DNA of 41,923 nucleotides, from positions 1 through 41,923 of IMG/VR virus record IMGVR_UViG_3300028418_000524, one strand, 5' to 3'. Positions 7,789 through 15,589 of the stretch are shown piece after piece. Each line of letters begins with the position of its first letter. Position 1 is the stretch's first letter. Both the position numbers and the translations under genes were made by a program. The notes beneath the pieces were generated by a model. That model saw only the letters and a program-made list of their open reading frames with translations, was not told the DNA's origin and did not search any database. The stretch is from a virus.

Positions 7789-8293
7789 CTTTGATAACTT
7801 TTTTATTTGTATCCTCTGCTTTTGAGGTATCTACTATTGCTAACTCGCTAACTTTGACGCCTTTGTCTTTCGCAATTAAGTTGTTTAGTTTCTCAAGTGA
7901 TATTTTACCGTCATCACCAAGACCGTATGTTACCATAATTGCAGTTGTTGACTGCTTCTTAAGATAGTTTCCACTATGAAGCATCTCTAACATATTCTCG
8001 CCATTAGGAAAAGTTTGTCTTCCTATGTAGGTACCAAATTCGTTTTCTGCTTGGCCACCTTCTGACTCAACCGCTTTCATTAATGCTTCATTGTATACAT
8101 CGGGTAAAAATTTCGGTGCTACAACCAAGCAACTTTCGGAATCGTTTGGCAAAGTTCTAAAAACAATAACAACAGGTGTTGAAGTTTCTTTAAACTCACC
8201 CATGTGTTTCATTCTAGTTTTCTTTGCTTGAATGTCCGCGGAGGTAGTTCCTGCATCCATAACCGCTTTATCGTGAAGTCCTGCTATTGCCAT
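7757..8293 (-). CDS. Conserved phage protein, unknown function
   Basis: A 178-residue protein that starts MAIAGLHDKAVMDAG after a TAAGGAGAT ribosome site. The central part, including VVIVFRTLPNDSESCLVVAPKFLP, reads like a compact alpha/beta domain. The last 20 residues are lysine- and serine-rich (DAKKSSKKKT), a likely flexible basic tail. It sits 11 bases after the alanine/proline-rich protein at 8305, so the two are probably one transcription unit from the promoter at 8644-8672. No family was recognised. Confidence 0.65.
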   Translation of the reverse strand: MAIAGLHDKAVMDAGTTSADIQAKKTRMKHMGEFKETSTPVVIVFRTLPNDSESCLVVAPKFLPDVYNEALMKAVESEGGQAENEFGTYIGRQTFPNGENMLEMLHSGNYLKKQSTTAIMVTYGLGDDGKISLEKLNNLIAKDKGVKVSELAIVDTSKAEDTNKKVIKDAKKSSKKKT

Positions 8294-8304
8294 GGTTTAT
8301 CTCC

Positions 8305-8610
8305 TTATCCTTGTGTGTCAGGTGCCGGAGGAGTTGCTGGTGCTCCTTCTTCGCCTTCTTGTTTAGGCGGAGCCACTTTAGCCAAAAAGGCTTGAAGTTT
8401 ATTATAAACTGCTCCTACCATTGCCATTTCATTGGCTCTAAATGCACCTCTTGTTGAAGCAACATCTATTACTGTTGAAAGGTTTCTTAAATCTCCAATA
8501 CTCAAATCATTTTGAGGCGCTTGTCCTTCTGGACCTGGAGCCGCAGTACCGGAAGCATTTGCTGGTGCTTCTGTTTCCACTTTCGCTTTTTTCTTTGTTT
8601 TTGCTACCAT
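8305..8610 (-). CDS. Conserved phage protein with low-complexity ends
   Basis: The 101-residue protein has a lysine/alanine head (MVAKTKKKAK), an A/P/G-rich linker to about residue 35, and a helical core containing LSIGDLRNLSTVIDVASTRGAFRANE. It ends in a proline/alanine-rich tail. The core pattern (D-L-x-x-L-x-x-V-I-D-V-A-S-x-R-G-A-F) is familiar from hypothetical proteins of T4-like cyanophages and marine phages. The start follows AGGAGAAAAATAA. It is the first gene after a sigma-70-like promoter. Function unknown. Confidence 0.65.
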   Translation of the reverse strand: MVAKTKKKAKVETEAPANASGTAAPGPEGQAPQNDLSIGDLRNLSTVIDVASTRGAFRANEMAMVGAVYNKLQAFLAKVAPPKQEGEEGAPATPPAPDTQG

Positions 8611-8621
8611 TTATTTTTCTC

Positions 8622-8635
8622 CTATTTGCAAATAG
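8622..8635. repeat. Perfect 14-base palindrome in leader
   Basis: CTATTTGCAAATAG is self-complementary along its whole length and lies between the promoter at 8644-8672 and the ATG at 8610. It overlaps the upstream side of the ribosome site (AGGAG), so it could be a protein-binding operator or an RNA hairpin that masks translation. Confidence 0.4.
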
Positions 8636-8643
8636 TTTCTATT

Positions 8644-8672
8644 ATTGTAACAAATAATAGTTATATTTGCAA
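8644..8672 (-). promoter_or_regulatory. Sigma-70-like promoter for the 8610 operon
   Basis: On the - strand, TTGCAA (8667-8672) is separated by 17 bases from TACAAT (8644-8649), a good sigma-70 match in the only sizeable gap of this region. The -10 box lies in the inverted repeat CTATTAT...ATAATAG (8639-8660), which could act as an operator. Confidence 0.6.
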
Positions 8673-8695
8673 GTTTTATTATCGAAAGATTGTGA

Positions 8696-8938
8696 TTATT
8701 TTGGTAATTTGTTTTTGATGAAATCCCAAGAAAGGGCACTCTTTACCAATTGTTTATCTATAGATTTTTCAAAAGCATAAAAGGCACCTGTAGAATAGAA
8801 CCAACCTTTTGACCTTTCGACCAAAACTTTATCAATTAACTCTAATAGTTCTTTCTCTAATACATCTTCTATATCTAGTACATAGAAATCGCTTTTAAGT
8901 TTGAAAAATTGTTTTGTTGTTAATTGTTTAGATGGCAT
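8696..8938 (-). CDS. Small phage protein, unknown function
   Basis: The start is placed at ATG 8938 (MPSKQLTTKQFF...), which overlaps the stop of the preceding gene in a TAATG junction. A TTG four codons further upstream would lie inside that gene. The 80-residue protein is mainly helical and charged (VLDIEDVLEKELLELIDKVL) with no visible membrane segment or metal motif. A short aromatic stretch GWFYSTGAFYAFE lies in the middle. No family was recognised. It is the last gene before the promoter gap at 8611-8695. Confidence 0.6.
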   Translation of the reverse strand: MPSKQLTTKQFFKLKSDFYVLDIEDVLEKELLELIDKVLVERSKGWFYSTGAFYAFEKSIDKQLVKSALSWDFIKNKLPK

Positions 8939-9186
8939 TAGTTGATCCAATCACTTGCTAAACCAACAATATATATTACTGTAAGTCCTGCATTTAAAAC
9001 AATCAAGGACTTTTCTTTCCATAATATGCCTATTACTACCCAACCCAAGTTTGATACTGTGAATGCATAACTGTACCAAGGGTACATATTAAACGCCGCC
9101 ATTGTTGCGGCTCCTATTAAGGTTGCAGTAAAAAACCATGCCAACGGCTGATATGGTTTAACTTGTATTTCTGTGTTAGATGGCAT
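8938..9186 (-). CDS. Small three-span membrane protein
   Basis: The 82-residue protein has three hydrophobic helices at about residues 13-33, 40-56 and 60-79. The segment NLGWVVIGILWKEKSLIVLNAGL resembles GTAAWLWVGIRWHDRALIVLN in the protein at 18754-19092, so the two look like distant paralogues. Small proteins of this type recur in marine T4-like phages. Translation is coupled to the next gene by TAATG. The role is unknown; a membrane-modifying or holin-like function has no direct support. Confidence 0.7.
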   Translation of the reverse strand: MPSNTEIQVKPYQPLAWFFTATLIGAATMAAFNMYPWYSYAFTVSNLGWVVIGILWKEKSLIVLNAGLTVIYIVGLASDWIN

Positions 9187-9541
9187 CTATATTTTCTTCA
9201 ATCTGTTTATGATATTTTACGAACTTTTCAGTTTCTTTTTTGTTAAGAAATGCAACAGAACCAAAACAAGGGTAACCGTTTACACCAGTTGGAAATGCAT
9301 CTTTCATAAAAGAATAATACATAAAAGGTTTATTTTCTACTGTATCTTTCCTTTGTACAGGATTCATTAACATCAACGGCATAAACACCATGCCAAGGTC
9401 TTGTGCATCGCGAACTTGAAGACTCGTAAACACATCACCTCTATAACAACCTACCGCAAGTTCTTTTAACTCTTTATTGGTACGACCTTTATAGACCTTA
9501 CGATCTTTTCTTTTTACTTTGTATTCTTTTATTTTACTCAT
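9176..9541 (-). CDS. Phage protein, unknown function
   Basis: The start is taken at ATG 9541 (MSKIKEYKVKRKDRK...), overlapping the previous stop by 8 bases (ATGAGTAA). ATG 9550 three codons earlier is also possible. The 121-residue protein begins with a strongly basic stretch, followed by a folded-looking region with VFTSLQVRDAQDLGMVFMPLMLM and a late FGSVAFLNKKE segment. Nothing places it in a known family. It is part of a tight run of overlapping genes from 10060 down to 8696. Confidence 0.6.
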   Translation of the reverse strand: MSKIKEYKVKRKDRKVYKGRTNKELKELAVGCYRGDVFTSLQVRDAQDLGMVFMPLMLMNPVQRKDTVENKPFMYYSFMKDAFPTGVNGYPCFGSVAFLNKKETEKFVKYHKQIEENIDAI

Positions 9542-9797
9542 CGTATTCATATAAATCCTCCCACGTTCCCATAGCCAATGCTGAGGTAGTTTTTAAACTA
9601 TGGATAGTTTTGCCTATTCTTTTTAGATGTGCTAAATGCACAGGATCTCCTTTAAGCACCTTTGCTTTCCTTGTGCAGTATTTTGCATATTCTAATATTT
9701 CACCTTCTAGTTCTTCGTACCACCATACTTTAGGATCATGCTCTGATGCTTTAGAGTGTTTTACATATGCCTTATCTAATTTAATTTCTTTTTTCAT
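9534..9797 (-). CDS. Small phage protein, unknown function
   Basis: The 87-residue protein is rich in charged residues, with a tryptophan pair in DPKVWWYEELEGE near residue 25 and a histidine-containing helix HLAHLKRIGKTIHSLK around 52-68. The start ATG at 9797 overlaps the stop of the next upstream gene by one base. The acidic aromatic C-terminus (WEDLYEYDE) is notable but too weak to call a binding tail. No family recognised. Confidence 0.55.
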   Translation of the reverse strand: MKKEIKLDKAYVKHSKASEHDPKVWWYEELEGEILEYAKYCTRKAKVLKGDPVHLAHLKRIGKTIHSLKTTSALAMGTWEDLYEYDE

Positions 9798-10060
9798 TAA
9801 TCTCCCATCAATCCACTTAAAGCGAACAAAGTTAAATCGCCAGGATTTTCAAATCCTATTTTTAATCTAGCGGAAGGATTGTCACCTTCTAACGATACAT
9901 CATCAACAATAGAATATCTTCCGTGACAATGCTCGTATATCCATGCATTAATATCTTCTACTTGTCCGTCAGTCCTCGGAGTGAGTGTTGTAGTAGTAAA
10001 GTGTGGAAGACAATATGATTGTCGTCTATCAAAGAAATTGTTTATATTAATCCTCATCAT
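9797..10060 (-). CDS. Conserved phage protein, unknown function
   Basis: An 87-residue protein whose C-terminal half contains INAWIYEHCHGRYSIVDD and LKIGFENPGDLTLFALSGLMGD, a pattern I associate with small hypothetical proteins of T4-like phages. The start lies within the last codons of the metallopeptidase/VWA gene (14-base overlap); ATG 10060 or the adjacent ATG 10057 could be used. There is no separate ribosome site, so expression probably depends on translation of the gene before it. Function unknown. Confidence 0.6.
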   Translation of the reverse strand: MMRININNFFDRRQSYCLPHFTTTTLTPRTDGQVEDINAWIYEHCHGRYSIVDDVSLEGDNPSARLKIGFENPGDLTLFALSGLMGD

Positions 10061-11285
10061 AATGTACCGTTAATCCCCAGGGTGCTTCAATGTTTCTTTC
10101 GTATGGGTTATTGATAAGAAATATGGTATCACAGTAGTGTTCGTCACCCCATGTGTTAAATGGCCATCCATCTGTAAACATGATGAATTTTTTTGGCTCA
10201 ATGCCCTCTTCTTTCATATAATCCCAATTACATTCGAACTCTGTTCCGCCACCAGCACCTAATTCATAATCAAGTATCTCGTCCATGTTATCTGGTGTGA
10301 ACACTTTTGGATTGAAGACCTTTGTGTCAAAAGACCATAAATGAATTTTAAAGTCTTTATATTGGTCCATTATATTTTTAACTTCAGTTAAAAATTCTTT
10401 GCATTGTTTATCTGATATTGATCCAGAAGCATCAAGAGATAAACATATATCAATCATTTCATCATTGTTTTGTCCTGGTAGTATAGCAGATGTATGCCAT
10501 GACTTTCTACTAGGTCTCATCCAAGTATAATCAGACTTGATAGTACTCATAATGTGTTGTTGGATAATTTCTCTCCAATCCATTTTTGGTTCTGTAAGTT
10601 CAGCAACCATTCTTTGTATAGCACCTGGCAAGTTTCCAGCACCGGTTGATTGTGCGGCACTTATCATTGCTTCTTTAACTTCATCTCTAATCTTCTTTAA
10701 TTCTTCTTTAGTGTAAACAGGTTTACCTGAACCATTTTCTTTACCTTTGTTATCTTTGCTTTGTCCTTCTCCACCACCTTTACCCCACTCTTGGTGATCG
10801 TCTAACAACTCACCCATTTTCTTCAACATCTCCTTACCGTTCTTTTTAGCCTGCTTGTAGATGTCGTCGTATATTCTTTCAGCATTCCAATCTTTATATT
10901 TCTCATCTTGGAATCCTTTGTTTTCACCTTTTTTACCTTTAGGCATTTCACCAATTCTATAATCAACTAGAATTTGATTAACGGCATAGTCTGCCGCAAT
11001 ATTCCAAATTTGATGATCTCTATCACCCTGTCTAACAAGCATATGTTCAAATACATTATGTAGAACTTCATGTCCAAACAAGAACTCTGCTTCTTTAGGA
11101 TTTAAAGAATCAATAAATTTTGTATTGTAATAAAAGTTTCTACCATCAGTACCAGCAGTTGGACACCACTCGTCAGCATTGATAAGTTTAAGTCTTGTTG
11201 CAAGGTTGCCAAAGAACGGATGCTTCAGTAGTAAGGCAATCCTTGCCGTAACCAGTTTGTCTATGATCTGTTGATCAGTTGCCAT
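10047..11285 (-). CDS. Metallopeptidase-like protein with C-terminal VWA domain (DUF2201 type)
   Basis: The N-terminal domain has the zinc-protease-like motif HEVLHNVFEH (HExxH at residues 72-76). A charged linker (about 112-200) rich in K, G and E follows. The C-terminal von Willebrand factor A-like domain carries the metal-site motif DASGS (285-289) and MFTDGWPFN further on. This order matches the DUF2201 / VWA-like family. It follows the MoxR ATPase gene directly, the two sharing an overlapping stop and start. MoxR-VWA pairs are thought to act as chaperone or metal-insertion machines in bacteria. The role in the phage is unknown. Confidence 0.85.
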   Translation of the reverse strand: MATDQQIIDKLVTARIALLLKHPFFGNLATRLKLINADEWCPTAGTDGRNFYYNTKFIDSLNPKEAEFLFGHEVLHNVFEHMLVRQGDRDHQIWNIAADYAVNQILVDYRIGEMPKGKKGENKGFQDEKYKDWNAERIYDDIYKQAKKNGKEMLKKMGELLDDHQEWGKGGGEGQSKDNKGKENGSGKPVYTKEELKKIRDEVKEAMISAAQSTGAGNLPGAIQRMVAELTEPKMDWREIIQQHIMSTIKSDYTWMRPSRKSWHTSAILPGQNNDEMIDICLSLDASGSISDKQCKEFLTEVKNIMDQYKDFKIHLWSFDTKVFNPKVFTPDNMDEILDYELGAGGGTEFECNWDYMKEEGIEPKKFIMFTDGWPFNTWGDEHYCDTIFLINNPYERNIEAPWGLTVHYDED

Positions 11286-12388
11286 TATTTAGACTCCATA
11301 GCAGTTATAACATATTTGCCAAACTTCTTATGGAACCTATCAAAAGATTTTAACTTGCTAGGATCGAATGGAAGTTTGTAGTTTGTTAAGGCAATCTTCG
11401 CACCCATAACAACCAACTCTGTTTCAAAGTTATCCATCATATAATGAAAGAACCTATCCGCTTGTTCGTTCCAATTTTTTGCTTTCTTTTCATGTGCCTG
11501 TTGTAATTCATAACACAAAGAAACTGTAAGAGAGTACATCGCTGATATCTCTTTACATTTTAGATCTTTTATCTTACCACCTAAAATATCAGATGGATTA
11601 GGAAGTTGGCCACTAACCTTACGATGACTCATAAACTTAACAGCCAACCCTTCTCCTACCGCTCCTGCAACGAGGTCTGTGAGTGTGTTTTCAGGCAGGT
11701 CGTCGGACAGAAGTTCGCTTACGAAACTCCAACTTCTTGGAGTCGCAAAACTTCTACTAGATCCTCTAGGATCAAAGTCATATAAATCTTGTTTAGCAAA
11801 TGTCACATAACCTACAACGTCTGGGTGGATATGATTTAAAGTTGCCCATTCCATCCAATCTTCGTAGTCTACTCTCAATTCAATGTGTACAAATCTGTTT
11901 GCCAACGGAGCAGGCATTCTAAAAGTTACACCTTTATCTGAATCTCTGTTACCAGCCGCCACAATCGAAACACCTTCTGGTAGTTTGTATTGTCCTACAC
12001 GTCTGTTTAAAATAAGTTGATATGCCGCCGCCTGTACAGCCGGTGCCGCCGAATTTAATTCGTCTAAAAAGATAATTGCATTAGACTTGGGATCAGTTGG
12101 CAATTCTGCCGGACTCGCCCAAACCATGTTGTTCTCTTTTGCATTGTAATAAGGAATACCTTTGATGTCTGTTGGTTCCCATAAAGGAAGTCTAATATCA
12201 ATAACTTCTCTTTCGGATTCATCACCAATTTGTTTAACGATATCTGATTTACCAATACCTGGTGCACCCCACATCATTATAGGTCTTTGTAATTTGATAC
12301 AATGTTTTAAGGCTGAAATTGCCTCATTAGGTGTGACAGTTCTATTTTGACTGCCTACTGCTTGTTCTTTGTTTTTTGGTCTTGCCAT
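11285..12388 (-). CDS. MoxR-type AAA+ ATPase
   Basis: Walker A is GAPGIGKS (residues 41-48) and Walker B is AIIFLDELN (104-112), followed by sensor-1-like VAAGNRDSD and a lid domain. Length (367) and motif spacing fit the MoxR/CoxD family that partners with VWA proteins, and the partner gene is adjacent (10047-11285). The start follows AGGAGTGTGTAA and lies downstream of a clear sigma-70-like promoter (12423-12450). The pair probably remodels a protein or metal complex. Similar pairs are known from several marine myoviruses. Confidence 0.88.
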   Translation of the reverse strand: MARPKNKEQAVGSQNRTVTPNEAISALKHCIKLQRPIMMWGAPGIGKSDIVKQIGDESEREVIDIRLPLWEPTDIKGIPYYNAKENNMVWASPAELPTDPKSNAIIFLDELNSAAPAVQAAAYQLILNRRVGQYKLPEGVSIVAAGNRDSDKGVTFRMPAPLANRFVHIELRVDYEDWMEWATLNHIHPDVVGYVTFAKQDLYDFDPRGSSRSFATPRSWSFVSELLSDDLPENTLTDLVAGAVGEGLAVKFMSHRKVSGQLPNPSDILGGKIKDLKCKEISAMYSLTVSLCYELQQAHEKKAKNWNEQADRFFHYMMDNFETELVVMGAKIALTNYKLPFDPSKLKSFDRFHKKFGKYVITAMESK

Positions 12389-12422
12389 TTACACACTCCT
12401 GCGTTAAATTGTTTATAATATC

Positions 12423-12450
12423 ATTATAGCATGAAACGGTAATAGGTCAA
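12423..12450 (-). promoter_or_regulatory. Sigma-70-like promoter for moxR-vwa
   Basis: TTGACC (12445-12450) and TATAAT (12423-12428), read on the - strand, are 16 bases apart, close to the bacterial consensus. The -35 box lies inside an inverted repeat (AACGGT...ACCGTT), so occupancy by a repressor or formation of a hairpin could affect it. The transcript would have a leader of about 25-30 bases with a good ribosome site. Confidence 0.65.
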
Positions 12451-12472
12451 CCGTTAAAAAACCGCAGTTTTA

Positions 12473-12865
12473 CTAGTCTTTTTGTTCGTCTGCTTTGCTC
12501 ATTGCTCGTGCTAACCCGTATTTTGTGATATCTCCAGCAAAAAGCATGAGTTGTAGAGCCATTTTTTCCATGGTTACTACGATTCTCTTCTTGTCTACGT
12601 AGTAAGGACAATCAACATATTCGTCTAACCATAGGTATGTTTGTGGAGTGAATATAATTTTAGCAGGAAACTTGATATCGTAAGTTTTGATTTCACAAGA
12701 TTCAATCCATTCAAAACCTAATTTGGTAAGTCTTAAGGATCTTGCTTGATATTTCTCTCTTACATTTTGCCACCAAGTATAGTAGGCAGTCTTTATACTC
12801 TCTTCATGGAGTGGTTGTTCTTTGAGCATTAGGAAGGTACGAGTGTAGGCTGTCTTTGTGTCCAT
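12473..12865 (-). CDS. Conserved phage protein, unknown function
   Basis: A 130-residue protein with features I recall from T4-like cyanophage hypotheticals: a helical head ending in WWQNVREK, then SLRLTKLGFEWIE, a central YDIKFPAKIIFTPQTYLWLDEYVDCPYYVD, and a late MEKMALQLMLFAGDITKYGLARAM. The middle part suggests a winged-helix-like or small alpha/beta fold, but this is a guess. It lies 8 bases downstream of the 12874 gene. Function unknown. Confidence 0.68.
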   Translation of the reverse strand: MDTKTAYTRTFLMLKEQPLHEESIKTAYYTWWQNVREKYQARSLRLTKLGFEWIESCEIKTYDIKFPAKIIFTPQTYLWLDEYVDCPYYVDKKRIVVTMEKMALQLMLFAGDITKYGLARAMSKADEQKD

Positions 12866-12873
12866 ACACTTAA

Positions 12874-13161
12874 TTATCTAGAAAATTTATCGCCAGTTTT
12901 TAATATGAAAACTTCAAACTTGTCTGTTTTGTGTTGAGTGTTTAATTTCTTCGCCAAGTTTTCTGCATGACCTGGATTCGAGAATGATACTTTTTTGTAT
13001 TTTGGTCCAGGATAATTTGCTACAAGACTAGACGTTTTAAGATTAATGGGTTTGCCTTCATAAAATACTGCCCATATACCTTCCGCCGCAAGTACTTCGT
13101 CAAGTTTGTACGTTTCCTTGTTTGAATTTTGTAGTATAACTTTTGGTTTTGGTCTGCTCAT
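12874..13161 (-). CDS. Conserved phage protein, unknown function
   Basis: The 95-residue protein starts MSRPKPKVILQN and contains EGIWAVFYEGKPINLK and YPGPKYKKVSFSNPGHAENLAKKLN, a pattern remembered from marine T4-like phage hypotheticals. It is basic and probably a compact alpha/beta domain. No Shine-Dalgarno-like sequence precedes the ATG; a TAAATA box lies 10 bases upstream (13172-13177). Function unknown. Confidence 0.68.
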   Translation of the reverse strand: MSRPKPKVILQNSNKETYKLDEVLAAEGIWAVFYEGKPINLKTSSLVANYPGPKYKKVSFSNPGHAENLAKKLNTQHKTDKFEVFILKTGDKFSR

Positions 13162-13171
13162 AATATAACAG

Positions 13172-13177
13172 TATTTA
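13172..13177 (-). promoter_or_regulatory. T4 late-promoter-like TAAATA box
   Basis: On the - strand the sequence reads TAAATACTGTTATATT immediately before the ATG at 13161, close to the T4 late consensus TATAAATACTATT. The spacing to the start codon is 10 bases, giving a very short leader if used. No ribosome site is present. Confidence 0.35.
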
Positions 13178-13193
13178 CCAAAAATTGTATTGA

Positions 13194-13439
13194 CTACTTC
13201 TTGTTGAACTCCCCGCCGTCCATCTCAATGTCCACCGTTGCTGACTGTTGAGCGGTTTTAAGTGCGTTAATTATTTCCTCTTGTATAGTAACCAGTCTTG
13301 TCATAACTTGAGACAAAGAGTCTGCAAGTTGTTCGGCTTCTCGAGCAGTTAACGTCATGTTAGGATCTCTCTTGTTGCGAAGCATTCTCACTCTTGCAAT
13401 AAAGTCTTCTATGTGTTGTGTTTGTATTCTGCTATTCAT
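13194..13439 (-). CDS. Small helical phage protein
   Basis: The 81-residue protein is predicted by eye to be almost entirely helical: IEDFIARVRMLRNKR, LTAREAEQLADSLSQVMTRLVTIQEEI, then a short acidic and glycine-containing tail. The heptad-like spacing of L, V and I suggests a coiled coil. It begins 2 bases after the gene at 13442 ends, so it is cotranslated with it. Function unknown. Confidence 0.62.
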   Translation of the reverse strand: MNSRIQTQHIEDFIARVRMLRNKRDPNMTLTAREAEQLADSLSQVMTRLVTIQEEIINALKTAQQSATVDIEMDGGEFNKK

Positions 13440-13441
13440 GG

Positions 13442-14002
13442 TTAAAATTTATCACATTTTGGAAATTCAAGATCTTGATTTTGTGATTCATACTCTTTGA
13501 CTGCGTTGTTTAATATTTGTTGCATTTCAATTTTTGATTTTATTGGTCCTTTGTAATCATATCTTTGAAGTGTGATCACTTTTGGACAATATGCTTTACG
13601 CCATCCTTTTTCAAAACAAATTATGTAGTAACCTGCACAAAATAAACTTTTCGATTTTGGTGTTTTGGTATAAATGGGTAATTGTTTTTGTACATCAAAC
13701 ATTGGGTTGAATGGTTTTTGAGAACAAGGGTATCCATGTACTGTATATCCTGTGCCTTCGTCGTTCTCTACTGCTTCAACTGTGCTATCTCCAGGCTCAC
13801 CTATTTTGATATCATGAGAAAATATACCTACACCAAATCTTTGAAATAAACTTTCTTGTGTATGGTACACTTGTCTTTTATCTGCCTTACTTAAAAATAT
13901 CCAGCCGTTGTTATCTTTCTTTTGTAACGTACCTAATTTTTGACCGTGTTCTTCAACAATCCAAAACTTATCTTTTACAAGTGTTTTTGCTTTTACTGTC
14001 AT
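13442..14002 (-). CDS. Conserved T4-like phage protein, unknown function
   Basis: The start is placed at ATG 14002 (MTVKAKTLVKDKFWIVEEHG...), overlapping the stop of the 36-residue membrane peptide in an ATGA junction. An in-frame extension to 14059 would overlap that peptide gene. The 186-residue protein contains HGYPCSQKPFNPMFDVQKQLP and SLFCAGYYIICFEKGWRKAYCPKV, blocks that I associate with a conserved hypothetical of T4-like cyanophages. Cysteines in those blocks could bind metal. Function unknown. Confidence 0.7.
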   Translation of the reverse strand: MTVKAKTLVKDKFWIVEEHGQKLGTLQKKDNNGWIFLSKADKRQVYHTQESLFQRFGVGIFSHDIKIGEPGDSTVEAVENDEGTGYTVHGYPCSQKPFNPMFDVQKQLPIYTKTPKSKSLFCAGYYIICFEKGWRKAYCPKVITLQRYDYKGPIKSKIEMQQILNNAVKEYESQNQDLEFPKCDKF

Positions 14003-14109
14003 ATTGCCATTCCTAAAATTGCTACCAACAAGACAACAATAACGATTGCACCGATCCATGGAGCAAGATCATATATCATCTCTTTAATATATTCCCAACC
14101 GAACCACAT
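13999..14109 (-). CDS. 36-residue single-span membrane peptide
   Basis: A short gene packed between two longer ones. Its ATG (14109) overlaps the RNase H stop as TAATG, and its TGA (13999-14001) overlaps the next ATG. The product is MWFGWEYIKEMIYDL... followed by one strongly hydrophobic helix (about residues 17-35, IGAIVIVVLLVAILGMAI). The exact overlaps on both sides argue that it is translated. A role in the membrane, for example in anchoring, is possible but unknown. Confidence 0.65.
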   Translation of the reverse strand: MWFGWEYIKEMIYDLAPWIGAIVIVVLLVAILGMAI

Positions 14110-15098
14110 TATGCTACCAACCTTGCGTTAAACGGTTCTACATACAGTTGTGCTTGTTCTGAAATTTTTTGTAAATCATATTTGCCACAAAACTTCATAA
14201 ATCTAATTCCTACTTGATCTATACTTTTATTATCTGCTATTGCTTGATCTATTGTTTGATCTAGTTCTTGTACAATAACTTCTGGTTGTGCATGAAGATC
14301 TACTAAAGATCTGTTTCTTTCATAGTCTTCCATTACCCTATGCTCTACACCATCGTGATCAACCCACTTGCTCAGCATTAGATTGTTCCATGTATAACCT
14401 TTGTCTTTACGATCTGCAAATGCTTCTGTTAAGCCTATTTTATTCTTCGTGCCTTTAGTACGCACACCTGGGTATGCTGAAAATATGTTATCACTAGGAT
14501 CACCTCTCATTGATTTCTCAAATATAATCCATTCTGGATCTGGAGCAGGTTTAGGTGCTTTTGTTTTTTTATCTATTACAGGCTTGCCTGTTTTTGCTTC
14601 GAACCAACCTTCGTGTGTCATTGTAACTTCGTTAACACCGTTGTATTGTGATACACGTTCGTTTACTAATTGATTTAAATCTTTGTCAGTACTTAAAATA
14701 AGATGTTTTTGTTCTGGGTGTCTGTCTATCCAACGTGCAATTAAGTCGTCTGCTTCTACTCTGCTGTTTTGTAATACTGTGGCGTTTGTTTTTGTTTTAA
14801 TAAAATTACAAAAATCATCATACACCTCCCAAAATATATCGTTTTCTTCTTTTTCTTTCACAGTCATTGCATCAACTGTTTCTTTACGATTTCTTTTGTA
14901 CGGTGCGTATAAATCTTTTCTAAAAGATCTACCTTCTAAACAAAATACTAAATGAGAACCATCAAAGTCTGCCCATGCTTTTTTGATAGAGTTCATTGTA
15001 ATATGGATAGCCATACCAATTTTTTCAGATGTATCTCCTCTGATAACGTGTCTAGCACGAAAAAAAGTATTTGCCGTGTCAATTAGTATGTGTGTCAT
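14109..15098 (-). CDS. rnh: RNase H / 5'-3' exonuclease (T4 Rnh, FEN family)
   Basis: The 329-residue protein has the acidic clusters of the PIN/FEN nuclease family: MTHILIDTANTFFRAR at the N-terminus, LYAPYKRNRK in the arch region, RVEADDLIARW and LILSTDKDLNQL (metal-binding aspartates), and SMRGDPSDNIFSAYPGV as the helix-hairpin DNA-binding segment. Length is close to T4 Rnh (305). In T4 this enzyme removes RNA primers from Okazaki fragments behind the fork. It lies upstream of two overlapping small genes and downstream of the 44-residue gene at 15105. Confidence 0.85.
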   Translation of the reverse strand: MTHILIDTANTFFRARHVIRGDTSEKIGMAIHITMNSIKKAWADFDGSHLVFCLEGRSFRKDLYAPYKRNRKETVDAMTVKEKEENDIFWEVYDDFCNFIKTKTNATVLQNSRVEADDLIARWIDRHPEQKHLILSTDKDLNQLVNERVSQYNGVNEVTMTHEGWFEAKTGKPVIDKKTKAPKPAPDPEWIIFEKSMRGDPSDNIFSAYPGVRTKGTKNKIGLTEAFADRKDKGYTWNNLMLSKWVDHDGVEHRVMEDYERNRSLVDLHAQPEVIVQELDQTIDQAIADNKSIDQVGIRFMKFCGKYDLQKISEQAQLYVEPFNARLVA

Positions 15099-15104
15099 TG
15101 TATA

Positions 15105-15239
15105 TTACCCGAACCAGTTTTGAATAGATTTTGGAAGTCTTTTTTTAATAGGTGACCATATGGCAATTTCTGCCCTGCCAATAAACTTTGGTCTTGGTAC
15201 TAACCAACCTACTAATATTCCAAGTAAAAAATATCCCAT
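15105..15239 (-). CDS. 44-residue membrane-anchored peptide
   Basis: The product starts MGYFLLGILVGWLVPRPKF and ends SIQNWFG. One N-terminal hydrophobic helix (about residues 2-14) is followed by a basic amphipathic tail with PIKKRLPKS. The ATG (15239) overlaps the stop of the preceding gene as TAATG. Similar short peptides (hydrophobic head plus VPRP turn) are remembered from marine T4-like phages. Function unknown. Confidence 0.62.
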   Translation of the reverse strand: MGYFLLGILVGWLVPRPKFIGRAEIAIWSPIKKRLPKSIQNWFG

Positions 15240-15589
15240 TATGATACCTCTGTTTTTCCGTCTGGTGTTCTGTTAATATTAATATAACCAGCACCCTCGA
15301 TATTAACTTGTTGTTCACTGCCGATTGTTCTGCAAAGTGTCTGGAACCATCTGTCTACGATCTCTTCTTCAGATTGCCCTTCATATCCATTTTGCTTTAA
15401 CATATTAACAAACTCATCATTCCAGTCTAGTTCAAAAAATCCGTTTCTAGGATTTTCTGGATTAACATTCATGTCTAAAACTTTAACCCAAGGCTTTTCG
15501 CTTTTTGCTTCTTTTGTTTTCGCTTTCGCTTTTGCTTTTGGTTTAACAGTTTTTTTAGTTTTTGTTTCTGCTTTTTTTATTGTTGCCAT
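15239..15589 (-). CDS. Conserved phage protein with histone-like basic head
   Basis: Residues 1-32 are a repetitive lysine/alanine/threonine stretch (ETKTKKTVKPKAKAKAKTKE), resembling histone H1-type tails. From W34 a folded domain follows with VKVLDMNVNPENPRNGFFELDWNDEF and EEIVDRWFQTLCRTIG, which I associate with a conserved hypothetical of T4-like marine phages. The basic head should bind nucleic acid. The gene is first after the sigma-70-like promoter at 15614-15642 and has GAGG upstream of its ATG. Function unknown. Confidence 0.7.
   Translation of the reverse strand: MATIKKAETKTKKTVKPKAKAKAKTKEAKSEKPWVKVLDMNVNPENPRNGFFELDWNDEFVNMLKQNGYEGQSEEEIVDRWFQTLCRTIGSEQQVNIEGAGYININRTPDGKTEVS

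Noticed and set aside
12451-12472. A possible terminator (AAAAC-TGCG-GTTTTTT) after the gene at 12473
   Set aside because: The stem is only 5 bp and almost all A-T; it could be chance in an AT-rich spacer, so it was not listed as a feature.
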